Below are positions 16,283 to 25,475 of a stretch of DNA of 25,475 nucleotides, piece by piece. Source of the stretch: Lichenicoccus sp964245755 (lineage in GTDB: Bacteria > Pseudomonadota > Alphaproteobacteria > Acetobacterales > Acetobacteraceae); the NCBI GenBank assembly GCA_964245755.1, contig CAXTNV010000041.1:1-25475 (forward strand). Reading direction: 5' to 3'. The translations under genes were made by a program, and so were the position numbers. Position 1 is the stretch's first letter. Every line of letters starts with the position of its first letter. The notes beneath the pieces were generated by a model that saw only the letters and a program-made list of their open reading frames with translations, had not been told where the DNA came from and searched no databases.

Positions 16283-18877
16283 TCAGTGCGGATCCGCACC
16301 GCGGCGCGGCAGCAGCGCCGGTTCGAACACCAGCGTCGCCAGCAGCGTGCAGGCGAGGCTGATCAGCAGCAGCCGGCCCATGCTCGCCGTGCCCGGATGA
16401 TGCGACAGCGCCAGCGATCCGAAGGCGGTGCCGGTGGTCAGCGCCGAGAACAGGATTGCCTTGGCGGTGGGCGTGGCCAGCGGATCGCGCAGCCCGACCC
16501 GCCAGTTCATCACGAAGTAGATGTTGAAGCTGACCCCGACGCCGAGCAGCAGCGGCAGGGCGATGATGTTGGCGAAGTTCAGCTTCTCGCGCAGCAGCAT
16601 GCACAGGATCACGGTCAGCATGGCCGAGAGCAGCAGCGGCGCCAGCACCAGCGCCATGTCGCGCAGCCGGCGCAGCGCCAGCAGCAGGATCAGCGCGATC
16701 ATCGCCAGCGCCGACAACGCGGCGGTCTCGAACGCCGAGACGATGGTGTTGGCGCTCTCGACGATGGTCGCGACCGAGCCGGCGGCATCCGGCCAGACGC
16801 TTCGCACCTCGGCCAGGAACTTGTGCAGCGTGCGGCTGTCGGAGGCGCCTCCCTTGATGTGCACCTCCATGTGCGCCTCGCCGTCCGGCAGGATCCAGTC
16901 GCGCGCGATCCCCGGCGGAATGTCGCGCGCCGAGACCGGGCCGGCCTGCAGCACGGTGCGCAGCTGGTCGAGCTGCATCGGCAGGAAGCGCACCAGTGCC
17001 GCGTCGGTCGCTAGCAGCGCGGCATCGGGCTCGCCGGCGAGCCGGCGCAGCGCCCCGACGATGGCACGCAGCGGATCGTCGGCCGCGAGCTTGCCGAGAG
17101 CAGGTGCCAGCGCTCCGATCGCCTTGCGTGCCGCGTCGCGTATCGCGCCCGCGTCCGGGCGCGGCGAGACGTCGTATGGGCTGAGCGTCGGCAGCAGCAG
17201 CTGTGCCGCATCCTGGATCATCGGCAGCTTCTGCGCCTGATCCGTCGGCACGAAGCTGTCGAGCATGAGCACGTCGTGCACCAGTGGCAGCCGTTCCAGC
17301 CGCCGGGCCAGGACGCGGGCCTGCGCCAGGTTCGGCGCCAGCAGCTCGGCGCTGTACGGGCTGGTCAGCGGATCGTCCATCAGCAGGTGCAGCGCCTGCA
17401 TGCTCGGTGCGTTGGGGTTCTTGGTGTGCAGCGGATCGCCGTCGAACCGCAGCAGCGGCAGCATCGCCGCCCCCGCAAGGCCGAGCAACGCGAAGCCCGC
17501 GATCACCGGACGGCGGTGCCGGCGCAGCGTGCGGTCGATCGGACGTGCCCAGGCGAAGCCCTCGTCCCGCCCGGGCGAGCGGAAACCGAACAGGGCGAGC
17601 AGCGCCGGCAGCACGGTCAGCGAGCAGACGAAGGCGATCAGCATGCCGACGCCGGCGATCAGGCCGAGCTGGGCCACGCCGTTGAAGGCCGTGGGCGTGA
17701 AGGCGAGGAAGCCGGCCGCGGTCGCGGCGGACGCGATCAGGATCTGCACGCCGGTCTCGCGTCCGGTCGCGGCGAGCGCCGCCTGGATCGGCATCGGCAG
17801 GCCGTCCCGGCCGCGCTGGGCGCGGAAGCGGACCGAGAACTGGATCGTGAAGTCGACGGCGATGCCGACGAACAGCACCGCGAAGGCCACCGAGACCAGG
17901 TTGAGCGTGCCCACCGCCAGAGCGGCGAAGCCTGTGGTCAGCAGCAGTCCGAGCAGCAGCACGGTCACGATCGGCACGATGATGCGCCAGCTGCGCACCG
18001 CCAGGAACAGCCACAGCGTCACCAGCACCAGCGAGGCGATCAGCCCGCGCACCGCGCCTTCGGCGACGCTGGCGAACTCCTCGTCGTCAAGCGCCACCTG
18101 GCCGGTGATGAAGACGCGCGCCTCGCCGGACCGCACGTCCGGCAGCGAGGCGATGGCGCGCTTCATCGCGTCGGTGGCGGCACCCCCGGGCGCCAGCGAG
18201 CCGAAGTTCAGCCGCGGCTGGGTTATCACGAACTGGTAGTGGCCGCCCTGCTCGGACAGGCTCCCGGCCAATAGCCTCTGCCAGGAAAGCGGGGTGGGGT
18301 GGCCGTCCGCCGCGGCGTCCAGAGTGCGGGCGAAGCCGTGCAGCGGCGCCTGGAAGCCGCGCAGGTTGGCCTGTCCCCGGGCGAGGCCGTCGCCGATCAG
18401 CCCGAGTGCCGTGAACAGGCCGCGCGCCGAGGGATCGGCCGCGAGCTGACCCAGGAAAGGCTGCGCGTCGATGGTCGAGGCGAGCAGCTTGCCGAGCGCA
18501 GGGACGCCGAGGAACAGCAGTCCGTTGCGCACCAGGTAGGGGTCGGCGTCGGGCTGCAGCACGTAGTTGTAGAGGCCGGTCTGCGCTGCCAGTGCCTGGT
18601 CGAGCTGGCGCGCGGTCTCCTGCGCCTCCTCTGGGATGTCGGCGCTGATGACCGCGATCAGCAGGTCCTCGTGCTGCGGGAAGTCCCTGATCAGGACGTT
18701 GGCGCGCTTCTTCCACGGCAGCGAGGCCGAGAACAGCTTGCCGGTGTCGGTGCTGACGCCCAGGCGTGCCCGCGTCGCCAGCAGCGCACCGGCGCTCAGC
18801 AGCGCCGCCAGCAGCACCACGAGCACCGCACGGCGCGCGCAGAAGGCGACCAGCCGCCCGAGGGGTCCGGCCAACAT
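16283..18877 (-). CDS. hpnN: Hopanoid-associated RND transporter HpnN
   Basis: This 864-residue membrane protein is of the RND/MMPL type. It has a first transmembrane helix at about 17-35, a large periplasmic domain, a group of helices at about 280-435 including GIAVDFTIQFSVRFRAQR, a second periplasmic domain, and a final helix group at about 715-860. The segment LFSASLPWKKRANVLIRDFP after the first helix, followed by QHEDLLIAVI, is characteristic of HpnN. In Rhodopseudomonas HpnN is needed to move hopanoids from the inner to the outer membrane. GGGGGAG lies 4 nt before the ATG at 18877. It is the last gene of a three-gene minus-strand group, 75 bp after the CDP-alcohol phosphatidyltransferase. 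Confidence 0.93.
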   Translation of the reverse strand: MLAGPLGRLVAFCARRAVLVVLLAALLSAGALLATRARLGVSTDTGKLFSASLPWKKRANVLIRDFPQHEDLLIAVISADIPEEAQETARQLDQALAAQTGLYNYVLQPDADPYLVRNGLLFLGVPALGKLLASTIDAQPFLGQLAADPSARGLFTALGLIGDGLARGQANLRGFQAPLHGFARTLDAAADGHPTPLSWQRLLAGSLSEQGGHYQFVITQPRLNFGSLAPGGAATDAMKRAIASLPDVRSGEARVFITGQVALDDEEFASVAEGAVRGLIASLVLVTLWLFLAVRSWRIIVPIVTVLLLGLLLTTGFAALAVGTLNLVSVAFAVLFVGIAVDFTIQFSVRFRAQRGRDGLPMPIQAALAATGRETGVQILIASAATAAGFLAFTPTAFNGVAQLGLIAGVGMLIAFVCSLTVLPALLALFGFRSPGRDEGFAWARPIDRTLRRHRRPVIAGFALLGLAGAAMLPLLRFDGDPLHTKNPNAPSMQALHLLMDDPLTSPYSAELLAPNLAQARVLARRLERLPLVHDVLMLDSFVPTDQAQKLPMIQDAAQLLLPTLSPYDVSPRPDAGAIRDAARKAIGALAPALGKLAADDPLRAIVGALRRLAGEPDAALLATDAALVRFLPMQLDQLRTVLQAGPVSARDIPPGIARDWILPDGEAHMEVHIKGGASDSRTLHKFLAEVRSVWPDAAGSVATIVESANTIVSAFETAALSALAMIALILLLALRRLRDMALVLAPLLLSAMLTVILCMLLREKLNFANIIALPLLLGVGVSFNIYFVMNWRVGLRDPLATPTAKAILFSALTTGTAFGSLALSHHPGTASMGRLLLISLACTLLATLVFEPALLPRRGADPH

Positions 18878-18952
18878 GATCTCCCCCTAGCGGACGGCTG
18901 CAGAGAGCGGGGCAGGGCGGCGGCGTATCCTGTTCTCGCGGCGTCGCAAGGG

Positions 18953-19609
18953 CTAGCCCTGAACGGGATCGAGGGGAGAGGTCCGGTGTCGCAGCCGCAA
19001 CAGCTTGATCGCGGTGAGGAACGCCATCAAGGCGGTGCCGAGCATCGCCGCCAGCAGGACCGGCAGCAGCAGGCCGAACCAGGCCGCCGGGCCGAGCAGG
19101 TAGAGCGCATCGTCGGGATGGAAGCCCCAGGCGCCGGACCAGATGCGCGGCCCGGGGGCCCGCGTCTCGTAGATCTCCGACATCCGGTTGCACAGCAGCA
19201 GCAGGACGCTGGAAAGCGCGCCGAACAAGACCGTCCACAGCCCCAGATCGTGGCCGAGCAGCTGCGCGTGACGCAGGCCGATCCCGATCGCCAGGAAGAA
19301 CAGGCCGTTGACCCCGTCATCGACCAGGGTGTCGTAGCGATGGCCGCCCGGGCTCATCATGTCGCCGACGCGAGCCAGCTCGCCGTCGGCACGGTCGAGG
19401 AAGGCGGACACGATCCACAGCAGGCCGCCCCAGAACAGCGCTCCGTGCAGGCCGCCCGGATGCGTGGCAGGTCCGAGCGCCAGGCAGGCGCATGACCCGA
19501 GCCCGGTCAGCAGCCGGAGCGTGGTCAGGTGGTTCGGGGTCACGGACGTGCCGAGCAGCGGGCGGATCGCGAAGCGGGCCAGCGCGTGGGTCCAGGTGTC
19601 GTTCCTCAA
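18953..19609 (-). CDS. CDP-alcohol phosphatidyltransferase
   Basis: This is a 218-residue integral membrane enzyme. The family signature D-x2-D-G-x2-A-R-x8-G-x3-D-x3-D is complete at residues 72-97 (D72, D75, G76, A79, R80, G89, D93, D97), so the metal site is intact. Several hydrophobic helices surround it. The family joins an alcohol or phospho-alcohol with a CDP-activated partner to make a phosphodiester lipid. The best start is the TTG at 19609, which overlaps the hpnL stop as TTGA and has GGAGA 6 nt upstream. The frame is open to 19747, but that would lie deep inside hpnL. It is translationally coupled to hpnL and followed by hpnN. The substrate is unknown. The phnW gene nearby makes an aminoethylphosphonate-type head group one possibility (inference). 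Confidence 0.9.
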   Translation of the reverse strand: MRNDTWTHALARFAIRPLLGTSVTPNHLTTLRLLTGLGSCACLALGPATHPGGLHGALFWGGLLWIVSAFLDRADGELARVGDMMSPGGHRYDTLVDDGVNGLFFLAIGIGLRHAQLLGHDLGLWTVLFGALSSVLLLLCNRMSEIYETRAPGPRIWSGAWGFHPDDALYLLGPAAWFGLLLPVLLAAMLGTALMAFLTAIKLLRLRHRTSPLDPVQG

Positions 19610-20682
19610 GACGCGTCTCCGAAATCCAGGGCAGACTGGACCGTGCTGCTCCTGCCGGTCTCGGGCCGGAAAGGCGCCGCGGCCCGCAGCGGCTGCGCCG
19701 CCTCGAGCCGATCGGATGGGTCCGGCCCTTGATGATGCTCCAGCCACTGCCAGGCCGCCAGCGACGGCAGGCCGAGCACGATCTCGCGCAGCCGCTTGAT
19801 CAGCGCCAGTGTGATCGAGACCGCGGGCGGCAGTCCGAACAGCGCGCCCACCACCACGAAGCCGCCTTCGGAGATGCCGAGCGCGCCGGGGACGATGAAG
19901 CTCGCCGCCTTCACCGCCTGGGCCAGGCTCTCGATCACCAGCCCCTCGCCCAGGCTCGCGTCGTGGCCGAGGAAGTGCAGCGCCAGGCAGACCTCGACCG
20001 AGCCGAGCAGCCAGGAGATCGACTGGTGCAGCAGCGCCAGCGACAGGTTGCGCGGCGAGCGGTAGAGCGAGGTGATCATCTGCTGCAGGCCGACGAGCTC
20101 GCCCATCCCCTGCCAGCCCAGCGCGCTGGCGAGCCGGGTCAGCCCGCGCTCGATCAGGTCGGCGAGCCCCAGCAGTTGGCCGCCGACGAAGCCCAGTGCC
20201 GCCAGGCAGGCGATTCCGATGCCGCCCACTACCTCGTCGGTGACCTGGCTGCGACCCAGCAGCGCCAGCAGGGTCATCAGCCCGGCGATCGTGAACAGGA
20301 TCTGCGTCACCATCTCCGTGCTCAGGTCGCAGATCGTGCAGGCGGTGGCGCGGGTCAGGGTCATGCCGCGACGGCCGAGCAGGCGCGCGACCACGAACTC
20401 GCCGCCAACCTGCGCCACCGGCAACAGGTTGTTCACGCCCTCGCGCACCCAGCGCAGCACGAAGAACCCGGCCAGGGACGGGCGCGGCGGCGCGTCACCG
20501 GCGATGGCGCGCCAGCCGGCGGCGGAGAACAGCACCTGCAGCAGGTGGAAGGCGATCACCAGCACGATGCCCCAGCCGGCCCGGTGCAGCAGCTCCAGCA
20601 CGTGGCCGAGCCCGAAGCGGGCCAGCAGCCAGACCGTCAGGCCAGTGCCCAGCGCGGCGCCGATCAGGGTCAGAAGCTTCAT
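19606..20682 (-). CDS. hpnL: HpnL-type flippase-like membrane protein
   Basis: This 358-residue polytopic membrane protein has the flippase-like/LPG-synthase transmembrane fold and HpnL features: WRAIAGDAPPRPSL near residue 60, WVREGVNNLLPVAQVGGE near 78-96, and GALGISEGGFVVVGALFG near 260. HpnL is a member of hopanoid gene clusters with a suspected lipid-translocation role; its biochemical function is not settled. The ATG at 20682 has GGAAGG 5 nt upstream. A further 11 residues are open upstream but lack support. It is the first gene of the hpnL-phosphatidyltransferase-hpnN group and divergent from phnW. The C-terminal 40 residues are hydrophilic. Confidence 0.85.
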   Translation of the reverse strand: MKLLTLIGAALGTGLTVWLLARFGLGHVLELLHRAGWGIVLVIAFHLLQVLFSAAGWRAIAGDAPPRPSLAGFFVLRWVREGVNNLLPVAQVGGEFVVARLLGRRGMTLTRATACTICDLSTEMVTQILFTIAGLMTLLALLGRSQVTDEVVGGIGIACLAALGFVGGQLLGLADLIERGLTRLASALGWQGMGELVGLQQMITSLYRSPRNLSLALLHQSISWLLGSVEVCLALHFLGHDASLGEGLVIESLAQAVKAASFIVPGALGISEGGFVVVGALFGLPPAVSITLALIKRLREIVLGLPSLAAWQWLEHHQGPDPSDRLEAAQPLRAAAPFRPETGRSSTVQSALDFGDAS

Positions 20683-20728
20683 GCCTGCCTTCCGTCTCCA
20701 TCGCTGCTCGGGCAAGCTGCGCGCCGAC

Positions 20729-20748
20729 CGTGTCGTCCGCTCGACACG
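20729..20748. promoter_or_regulatory. Inverted repeat in the hpnL/phnW divergent region
   Basis: CGTGTCG (20729-20735) and CGACACG (20742-20748) are perfect 7-bp arms with a 6-bp spacer, centred in the 92-bp gap between the starts of hpnL and phnW. The geometry (13-bp centre spacing, between divergent genes) suits a dimeric regulator acting on both promoters. No clear -35/-10 boxes could be assigned. Confidence 0.35.
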
Positions 20749-20774
20749 CGGACATGTAGTGGACGGGCATCGCC

Positions 20775-21869
20775 TTGAGAACCCTGCTCCTGACCCCCGG
20801 GCCGCTGACCACCAGCGACGCCACCCGTGCGTCGCTCGGGCGCGACTGGGGATCGCGCGACCCGGCCTTCATCGCCCTGACCGCGCGGCTGCGGGCGCGT
20901 CTGCGTGCGCTGGTGCACGGCGAGGCCGGCCACGAGACGGTGCTGATCGCCGGCAGCGGCACCTTCGCCGTGGAGGCAGCGGTGGGCACGCTGGTGCCAC
21001 GCGACGGCAAGCTGCTGGTGCTGGCCAACGGCGCCTACGGGCAGCGCATCGCGGCCATCGCCCGGCAGATCGGCCGTGCCGTGCGATGCGAGAGCTGGCC
21101 GGAGACCGAGCCGGTCGCGGCGCCGCGGGTGGATGCGGTGCTGCGCGAGGATCCCGAGGTGACCGACGTCGGCGTGGTGCATTGCGAGACCAGCACCGGC
21201 CTGCGCAACCCGCTGGAGGCGGTGGCCGCGGTGGTGGCGGCACACGGCCGGCGGCTGCTGGTCGATGCGATGAGCAGCTTCGGCGCGCTGCCGATCGACC
21301 TGCGGCGGATGCCTGCCTGCGCCGTGATGGCCTCCTCGAACAAGTGCCTCGAGGGCGTGCCGGGGATCGCCTTCGTCGTCGCCGAGCGGAAGCATCTCGC
21401 TGCCTGCGCCGGCCGTTCGCACAGCCTGGGGCTGGATCTGCACGCGCAGTGGAGCGGCTTCGAGCGCGACGGGCAGTGGCGCTTCACCCCGCCGGTGCAG
21501 GTGGCGGCGGCGCTGGACGCGGCGCTGGACCAGCTCGACGCGGAAGGCGGCCAGCCGGCCCGCCTCGCCCGATACAGCCGCAACGACGCGGTGTTGATCG
21601 AGGGCATGCAGGCGCTGGGCTACGCCGCGTCGCTGCGTCCCGAGCTGCAGGCGCCGATCATCGCGAGCTTCGACGAACCGGCGCCGCCGTTCGTTTTCAG
21701 CCGGTTCTACGATGCGCTGCACCGGCTTGGCGTCGTCATCTACCCGGGCAAGCTGACCGCGGCGCCGTCGTTCCGGATCGGCTGCATCGGCGCCATCGAC
21801 GAGCGCGACGTGGCCAGGGCCGTTGCGTGCGTCGCACGGGTCACGCCAAGTTCGGCCCGGGCAGTATAG
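20775..21869 (+). CDS. phnW: 2-aminoethylphosphonate-pyruvate transaminase
   Basis: This is a 364-residue class V aminotransferase. LLTPGPLTTS at the N-terminus, DWGSRD (24-29), VDAMSSFGALPID (163-175), SSNKCLEGVPG (187-197), GQWRFTPP (233-240), YPGKLT and FRIGCIG are PhnW hallmarks. K190 is the PLP lysine (Lys194 in Salmonella), D164 the pyridine-nitrogen partner, and R335 the substrate-binding Arg. It interconverts 2-aminoethylphosphonate plus pyruvate and phosphonoacetaldehyde plus alanine. The start is TTG at 20775: an in-frame stop at 20757-20759 excludes earlier starts. PhnW can serve breakdown or synthesis. No phosphonatase (phnX) or pepM is next to it, while lipid genes are divergent, so direction is open. 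Confidence 0.93.
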   Translation: MRTLLLTPGPLTTSDATRASLGRDWGSRDPAFIALTARLRARLRALVHGEAGHETVLIAGSGTFAVEAAVGTLVPRDGKLLVLANGAYGQRIAAIARQIGRAVRCESWPETEPVAAPRVDAVLREDPEVTDVGVVHCETSTGLRNPLEAVAAVVAAHGRRLLVDAMSSFGALPIDLRRMPACAVMASSNKCLEGVPGIAFVVAERKHLAACAGRSHSLGLDLHAQWSGFERDGQWRFTPPVQVAAALDAALDQLDAEGGQPARLARYSRNDAVLIEGMQALGYAASLRPELQAPIIASFDEPAPPFVFSRFYDALHRLGVVIYPGKLTAAPSFRIGCIGAIDERDVARAVACVARVTPSSARAV

Positions 21870-21886
21870 CAAGGATTTAACGCGCC

Positions 21887-23467
21887 ATGACGCAATCGAC
21901 GGACAGCACGCAGCGCACCGAGATCGCCGGCAGCCATCTCGAGGCGCCGGCGCGGGCGCGTCACCTCGGCGCGGTGCCCAGCGGGCAGCGGATCGAGATC
22001 AGCATCTACCTGAAGCCGCGCGACCAGCATCACACCGACCAGACCAGGCTGACCGGCAGCATCGACGAGCGCCGGCAGCAGCTCGCGACGCACCGCGGCG
22101 TGTCGCATCGCGAGGATTTCCGGAGGATGGAGGCGTTCCTCGCCGAGCACGGGCTGACCGTGCTGTCGGTCGATGCGTCGCGCCGCCTGATCCGCGCCGC
22201 CGGCGCGTCCGAGGACATGCAGGAGACGTTCGGCGCCAAGCTCGCGATGTACGAGGAGCAGGGCCGCAGCTATCACGGCCGCACCGGCACGCTGGCGGTG
22301 CCGAGCGACCTGCACGGGCTGGTGGAGTCCGTGCTCGGGCTCGACGGACGGCCGGTGGCGCACACCCGGATCGTCCGGCCGAAGCGGGCGCAGCCGGCCA
22401 GCTTCGAGCCGAACCGTATCGGGCAGCTCTACGGCTTCCCGACCGACGTCACCGGCGCCGGCATCACCGTCGCGCTGATCGAGCTCGGCGGCGGCTTCCG
22501 CGCCAAGGACACGACGCAGGCGTTCAAGGCGATGGGGCTGAAGCCGCCGCGGGTGATCGCGGTGTCGGTGGATGGCGGCACCAACGACCAGTCGGGATCG
22601 GACGCCGACGGCGAGGTGGCGCTCGACATCCAGGTGGTCGGCGGCGTGGCGCCGGGTGCCGAGATCGTGGTGTACTTCGCGCCCAACACCGACTCCGGCT
22701 TCGCCGACGCGATCAGCCAGGCGGCGCACGACACCACCAACAAGCCCTCGGTGATCTCGATCTCCTGGGGCGGCGCGGAATCCACCTGGCAGAGCCAGGC
22801 GGTGACGACGATGAACTCGGTGCTGCAGGAGGCCGCGGCACTCGGCCTTTCGGTCTACGTCGCATCCGGCGACAACCTCGCCACCGACGGCGTCAGCGAC
22901 GGCAAGGCGCATGTCGACTTCCCGGCCTCGTCGCCATACGCGATCGGCTGCGGCGGCACCCACATCACCGCCGGCGCCAGCTCGATCACCCAGGAGGTGG
23001 TGTGGAACGACTCCGGCAGCGGCACCGGCGGCGGCATCAGCGACCTGTTCGGCGTGCCCGCCTTCCAGGCGCATGCCGGGCTGCCGGTCAGCGTCAACGG
23101 TGGCCGCAAGGGTCGCGGCGTGCCCGACGTCGCCGGCAACGCGGCGCCGGCCAGCGGCTACGTGGTGGTGGTGGACGGCAAGAAGGAGGTGGTCGGCGGC
23201 ACCAGCGCGGTGGCGCCGCTGTGGGCCGGATTGACCGCGCTGATCAGCCAGAAGGCGGCCAAGCCGGTCGGCTTCCTGCCCGACTTCCTCTACGCGGCGG
23301 TGAGCTCGAACGCCGCGCTGACCACGCAGATCACCCAGGGCAACAACAAGCCGGAGGGGACGCAGATCGGCTACGATGCCAAGGCAGGCTGGAACGCCTG
23401 CACCGGTCTCGGGCGGCCCGACGGGCGGGCGCTGTTCGACGCCCTGACCGGGGCCGCGACGGTGTGA
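21887..23467 (+). CDS. S53 family peptidase (sedolisin/kumamolisin type)
   Basis: This 526-residue protein has an N-terminal pro-kumamolisin-like domain (about 25-165) and a subtilisin-fold S53 catalytic domain. Catalytic residues are seen: E243 and D247 in DGEVALDIQVVGG, oxyanion D329 in VASGDN, and S440 in GGTSAVAP. The calcium site near the C-terminus is represented by D497 and D512 in the GYDAKAGWNACTGLGRPDG segment. Sedolisins are acid-active endopeptidases that remove their own propeptide. No Sec signal peptide is visible (start MTQSTDSTQRTEIAGSHLE), so it may leave the cell by another route or act in the cytoplasm. AAGGA lies 11 nt before the ATG, 17 bp after the phnW stop, so co-transcription is likely. 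Confidence 0.92.
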   Translation: MTQSTDSTQRTEIAGSHLEAPARARHLGAVPSGQRIEISIYLKPRDQHHTDQTRLTGSIDERRQQLATHRGVSHREDFRRMEAFLAEHGLTVLSVDASRRLIRAAGASEDMQETFGAKLAMYEEQGRSYHGRTGTLAVPSDLHGLVESVLGLDGRPVAHTRIVRPKRAQPASFEPNRIGQLYGFPTDVTGAGITVALIELGGGFRAKDTTQAFKAMGLKPPRVIAVSVDGGTNDQSGSDADGEVALDIQVVGGVAPGAEIVVYFAPNTDSGFADAISQAAHDTTNKPSVISISWGGAESTWQSQAVTTMNSVLQEAAALGLSVYVASGDNLATDGVSDGKAHVDFPASSPYAIGCGGTHITAGASSITQEVVWNDSGSGTGGGISDLFGVPAFQAHAGLPVSVNGGRKGRGVPDVAGNAAPASGYVVVVDGKKEVVGGTSAVAPLWAGLTALISQKAAKPVGFLPDFLYAAVSSNAALTTQITQGNNKPEGTQIGYDAKAGWNACTGLGRPDGRALFDALTGAATV

Positions 23468-23489
23468 GCCGGGCGGCGGGGCGCCTGGC
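23468..23489 (+). terminator. Hairpin directly after the S53 peptidase stop
   Basis: GCCGGGCG (23468-23475) pairs with CGCCTGGC (23482-23489) as an 8-bp stem with one G-T pair and a 6-nt loop, starting at the base after the stop codon. There is no T tract. It may end the phnW-peptidase transcript before rutA. Confidence 0.4.
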
Positions 23490-23554
23490 CATCCACTGAG
23501 CCGCCTCCTGGCACATGTCTTGCGTGATCTGGACGAACCTCCGCGGGGTGCGGC

Positions 23555-24643
<1,089 letters not shown>

Positions 24644-25378
24644 ATGACCGTCGTCACCCCCGGCACCGCGGCGCTGGAGGCTGGCGACGGCGCGCGCCGC
24701 GTCACCCTGCCGGCGCGCCCGGAACCGCTGTCTCTGGATCCGCGTCACGCGGCCCTGGTGGTGGTGGACATGCAGAACGCCTATGCCAGCAAGGGCGGCT
24801 ACCTCGACATCGCCGGCTTCGACATCAGCGGCGCCCAGGCGGCGATCCTGGCGATCGTCAGGGCGCTCCAAGCCGCGCGTGACGCCGGCATGACGGTGAT
24901 CTACCTCCAGAACGGCTGGGATCCGGACTATGTCGAGGCGGGCGGCCCGGGCTCGCCGAACTTCCACAAGTCGAACGCGCTGAAGACCATGCGCAGGCGG
25001 CCGGAACTCGCCGGCAGCCTGCTCGCCAAGGGCGGCTGGGACTACGCGCTGGTCGACGCGCTCACCCCGCAGCCCGGCGAGATCGTCATCGCCAAGCCGC
25101 GCTACAGCGCCTTCTACAACACGCCGCTGGACTCCACGCTTCGCGCGCGGGGCATACGCACGCTCGTCTTCACCGGCATCGCCACCAACGTGTGCGTGGA
25201 GTCCACCCTGCGCGACGGCTTCTTCCTGGAGTATTTCGGCGTCGTGCTGGAGGACGCGACGCATCAGGCCGGGCCCGACTTCGTGCAGAAGGCAGCGCTG
25301 TACAACATCGAGACCTTCTTCGGCTGGGTATCGACCGTCGCCGAGTTCTGCGGCGCCGTCGCCCAGGTCGCGGACTGA
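24644..25378 (+). CDS. rutB: Ureidoacrylate amidohydrolase RutB
   Basis: This 244-residue member of the isochorismatase-like hydrolases has the triad D42 (VVDMQNAY), K151 (IAKPRYSAFYNT) and C184 (IATNVCVEST). The spacing is the same as D24-K133-C166 of E. coli RutB, with an 18-residue longer N-terminus. It hydrolyses ureidoacrylate (peracid) to carbamate and aminoacrylate (peracid) in uracil breakdown. GGAGG lies 8 nt before the ATG, which directly follows the rutA stop, so the two are tightly coupled. The extended N-terminus (MTVVTPGTAALEAGDGARR) is hydrophilic and has no motif. Confidence 0.96.
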   Translation: MTVVTPGTAALEAGDGARRVTLPARPEPLSLDPRHAALVVVDMQNAYASKGGYLDIAGFDISGAQAAILAIVRALQAARDAGMTVIYLQNGWDPDYVEAGGPGSPNFHKSNALKTMRRRPELAGSLLAKGGWDYALVDALTPQPGEIVIAKPRYSAFYNTPLDSTLRARGIRTLVFTGIATNVCVESTLRDGFFLEYFGVVLEDATHQAGPDFVQKAALYNIETFFGWVSTVAEFCGAVAQVAD

Positions 25379-25391
25379 GGAGCAAGCCCAC

Positions 25392-25475
25392 ATGCCGATG
25401 CAGCCGATCATCCCGCCCGGCGGTCCGACGCCGATTGCGCCGTTCTCGCCCGGCACGCTGGCGGACGGCGTGGTC
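25392..25475 (+). CDS. rutC: RutC, RidA-family protein, partial
   Basis: Only the first 28 codons are inside the window. They read MPMQPIIPPGGPTPIAPFSP followed by GTLADGVV, matching the start of RutC (PGTLADGVV is shared with the E. coli protein). RutC belongs to the RidA/YjgF family and acts on aminoacrylate in the Rut pathway. GAGGAG at 25377-25382 is 9 nt before the ATG and overlaps the rutB stop. The gene runs off the right edge. Confidence 0.9.
   Translation, partial: MPMQPIIPPGGPTPIAPFSPGTLADGVV

Noticed and set aside
23468..23554. RutR operator upstream of rutA
   Set aside because: I compared the gap with the known palindrome TTGACCANNTGGTCAA and found no convincing match.

Overview
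The window is very GC-rich, densely coded DNA. Hopanoid-transport genes (hpnN, hpnL), a rut pyrimidine-degradation operon, GTG/TTG starts and 4-nt stop/start overlaps suggest an alphaproteobacterium, most likely a member of the Acetobacteraceae/Rhodospirillales. That placement is inferred from gene content; no rRNA or tRNA gene was seen. There is no gene-free stretch above 300 bases. The longest gap is the 228-bp divergent region at 11162-11389.

Region 1 (1-11161, minus strand) is a five-gene glycan-assembly run. In transcription order it holds a CgeB-like glycosyltransferase, a two-domain CgeB-like/GT4 glycosyltransferase, an FkbH-type HAD protein fused to a DxD glycosyltransferase, a second CgeB-like enzyme, and a second CgeB-like/GT4 protein that runs off the left edge. 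The first two and last two genes are copies of one bicistronic unit about 6.73 kb apart. Both copies keep a 4-nt stop/start overlap and share perfect identity blocks of up to 37 bp. Divergently, at 11390-13585, lie a stand-alone homologue of the fused DxD glycosyltransferase and an unrecognised protein with a possible degenerate SGNH-like fold. This is the accessory, least described part of the window.

Region 2 (13734-16243) holds a zinc alcohol dehydrogenase of the YahK/cinnamyl-alcohol type, a convergent radical-SAM spore photoproduct lyase homologue, and a small 55-residue Pro/Thr-rich protein.

Region 3 (16283-21869) holds a minus-strand operon: hpnL (flippase-like membrane protein), a CDP-alcohol phosphatidyltransferase and hpnN (RND hopanoid transporter). 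Divergent from it is phnW (2-aminoethylphosphonate transaminase). Together they suggest membrane-lipid work, possibly an aminoethylphosphonate head group, but no phosphonate-synthesis gene (pepM, ppd, cytidylyltransferase) is present in the window.

Region 4 (21887-25475, plus) holds an S53 sedolisin-type peptidase closely behind phnW, a hairpin, and then rutA-rutB-rutC (rutC cut by the right edge), which code for uracil-ring opening and the next steps of the Rut pathway.
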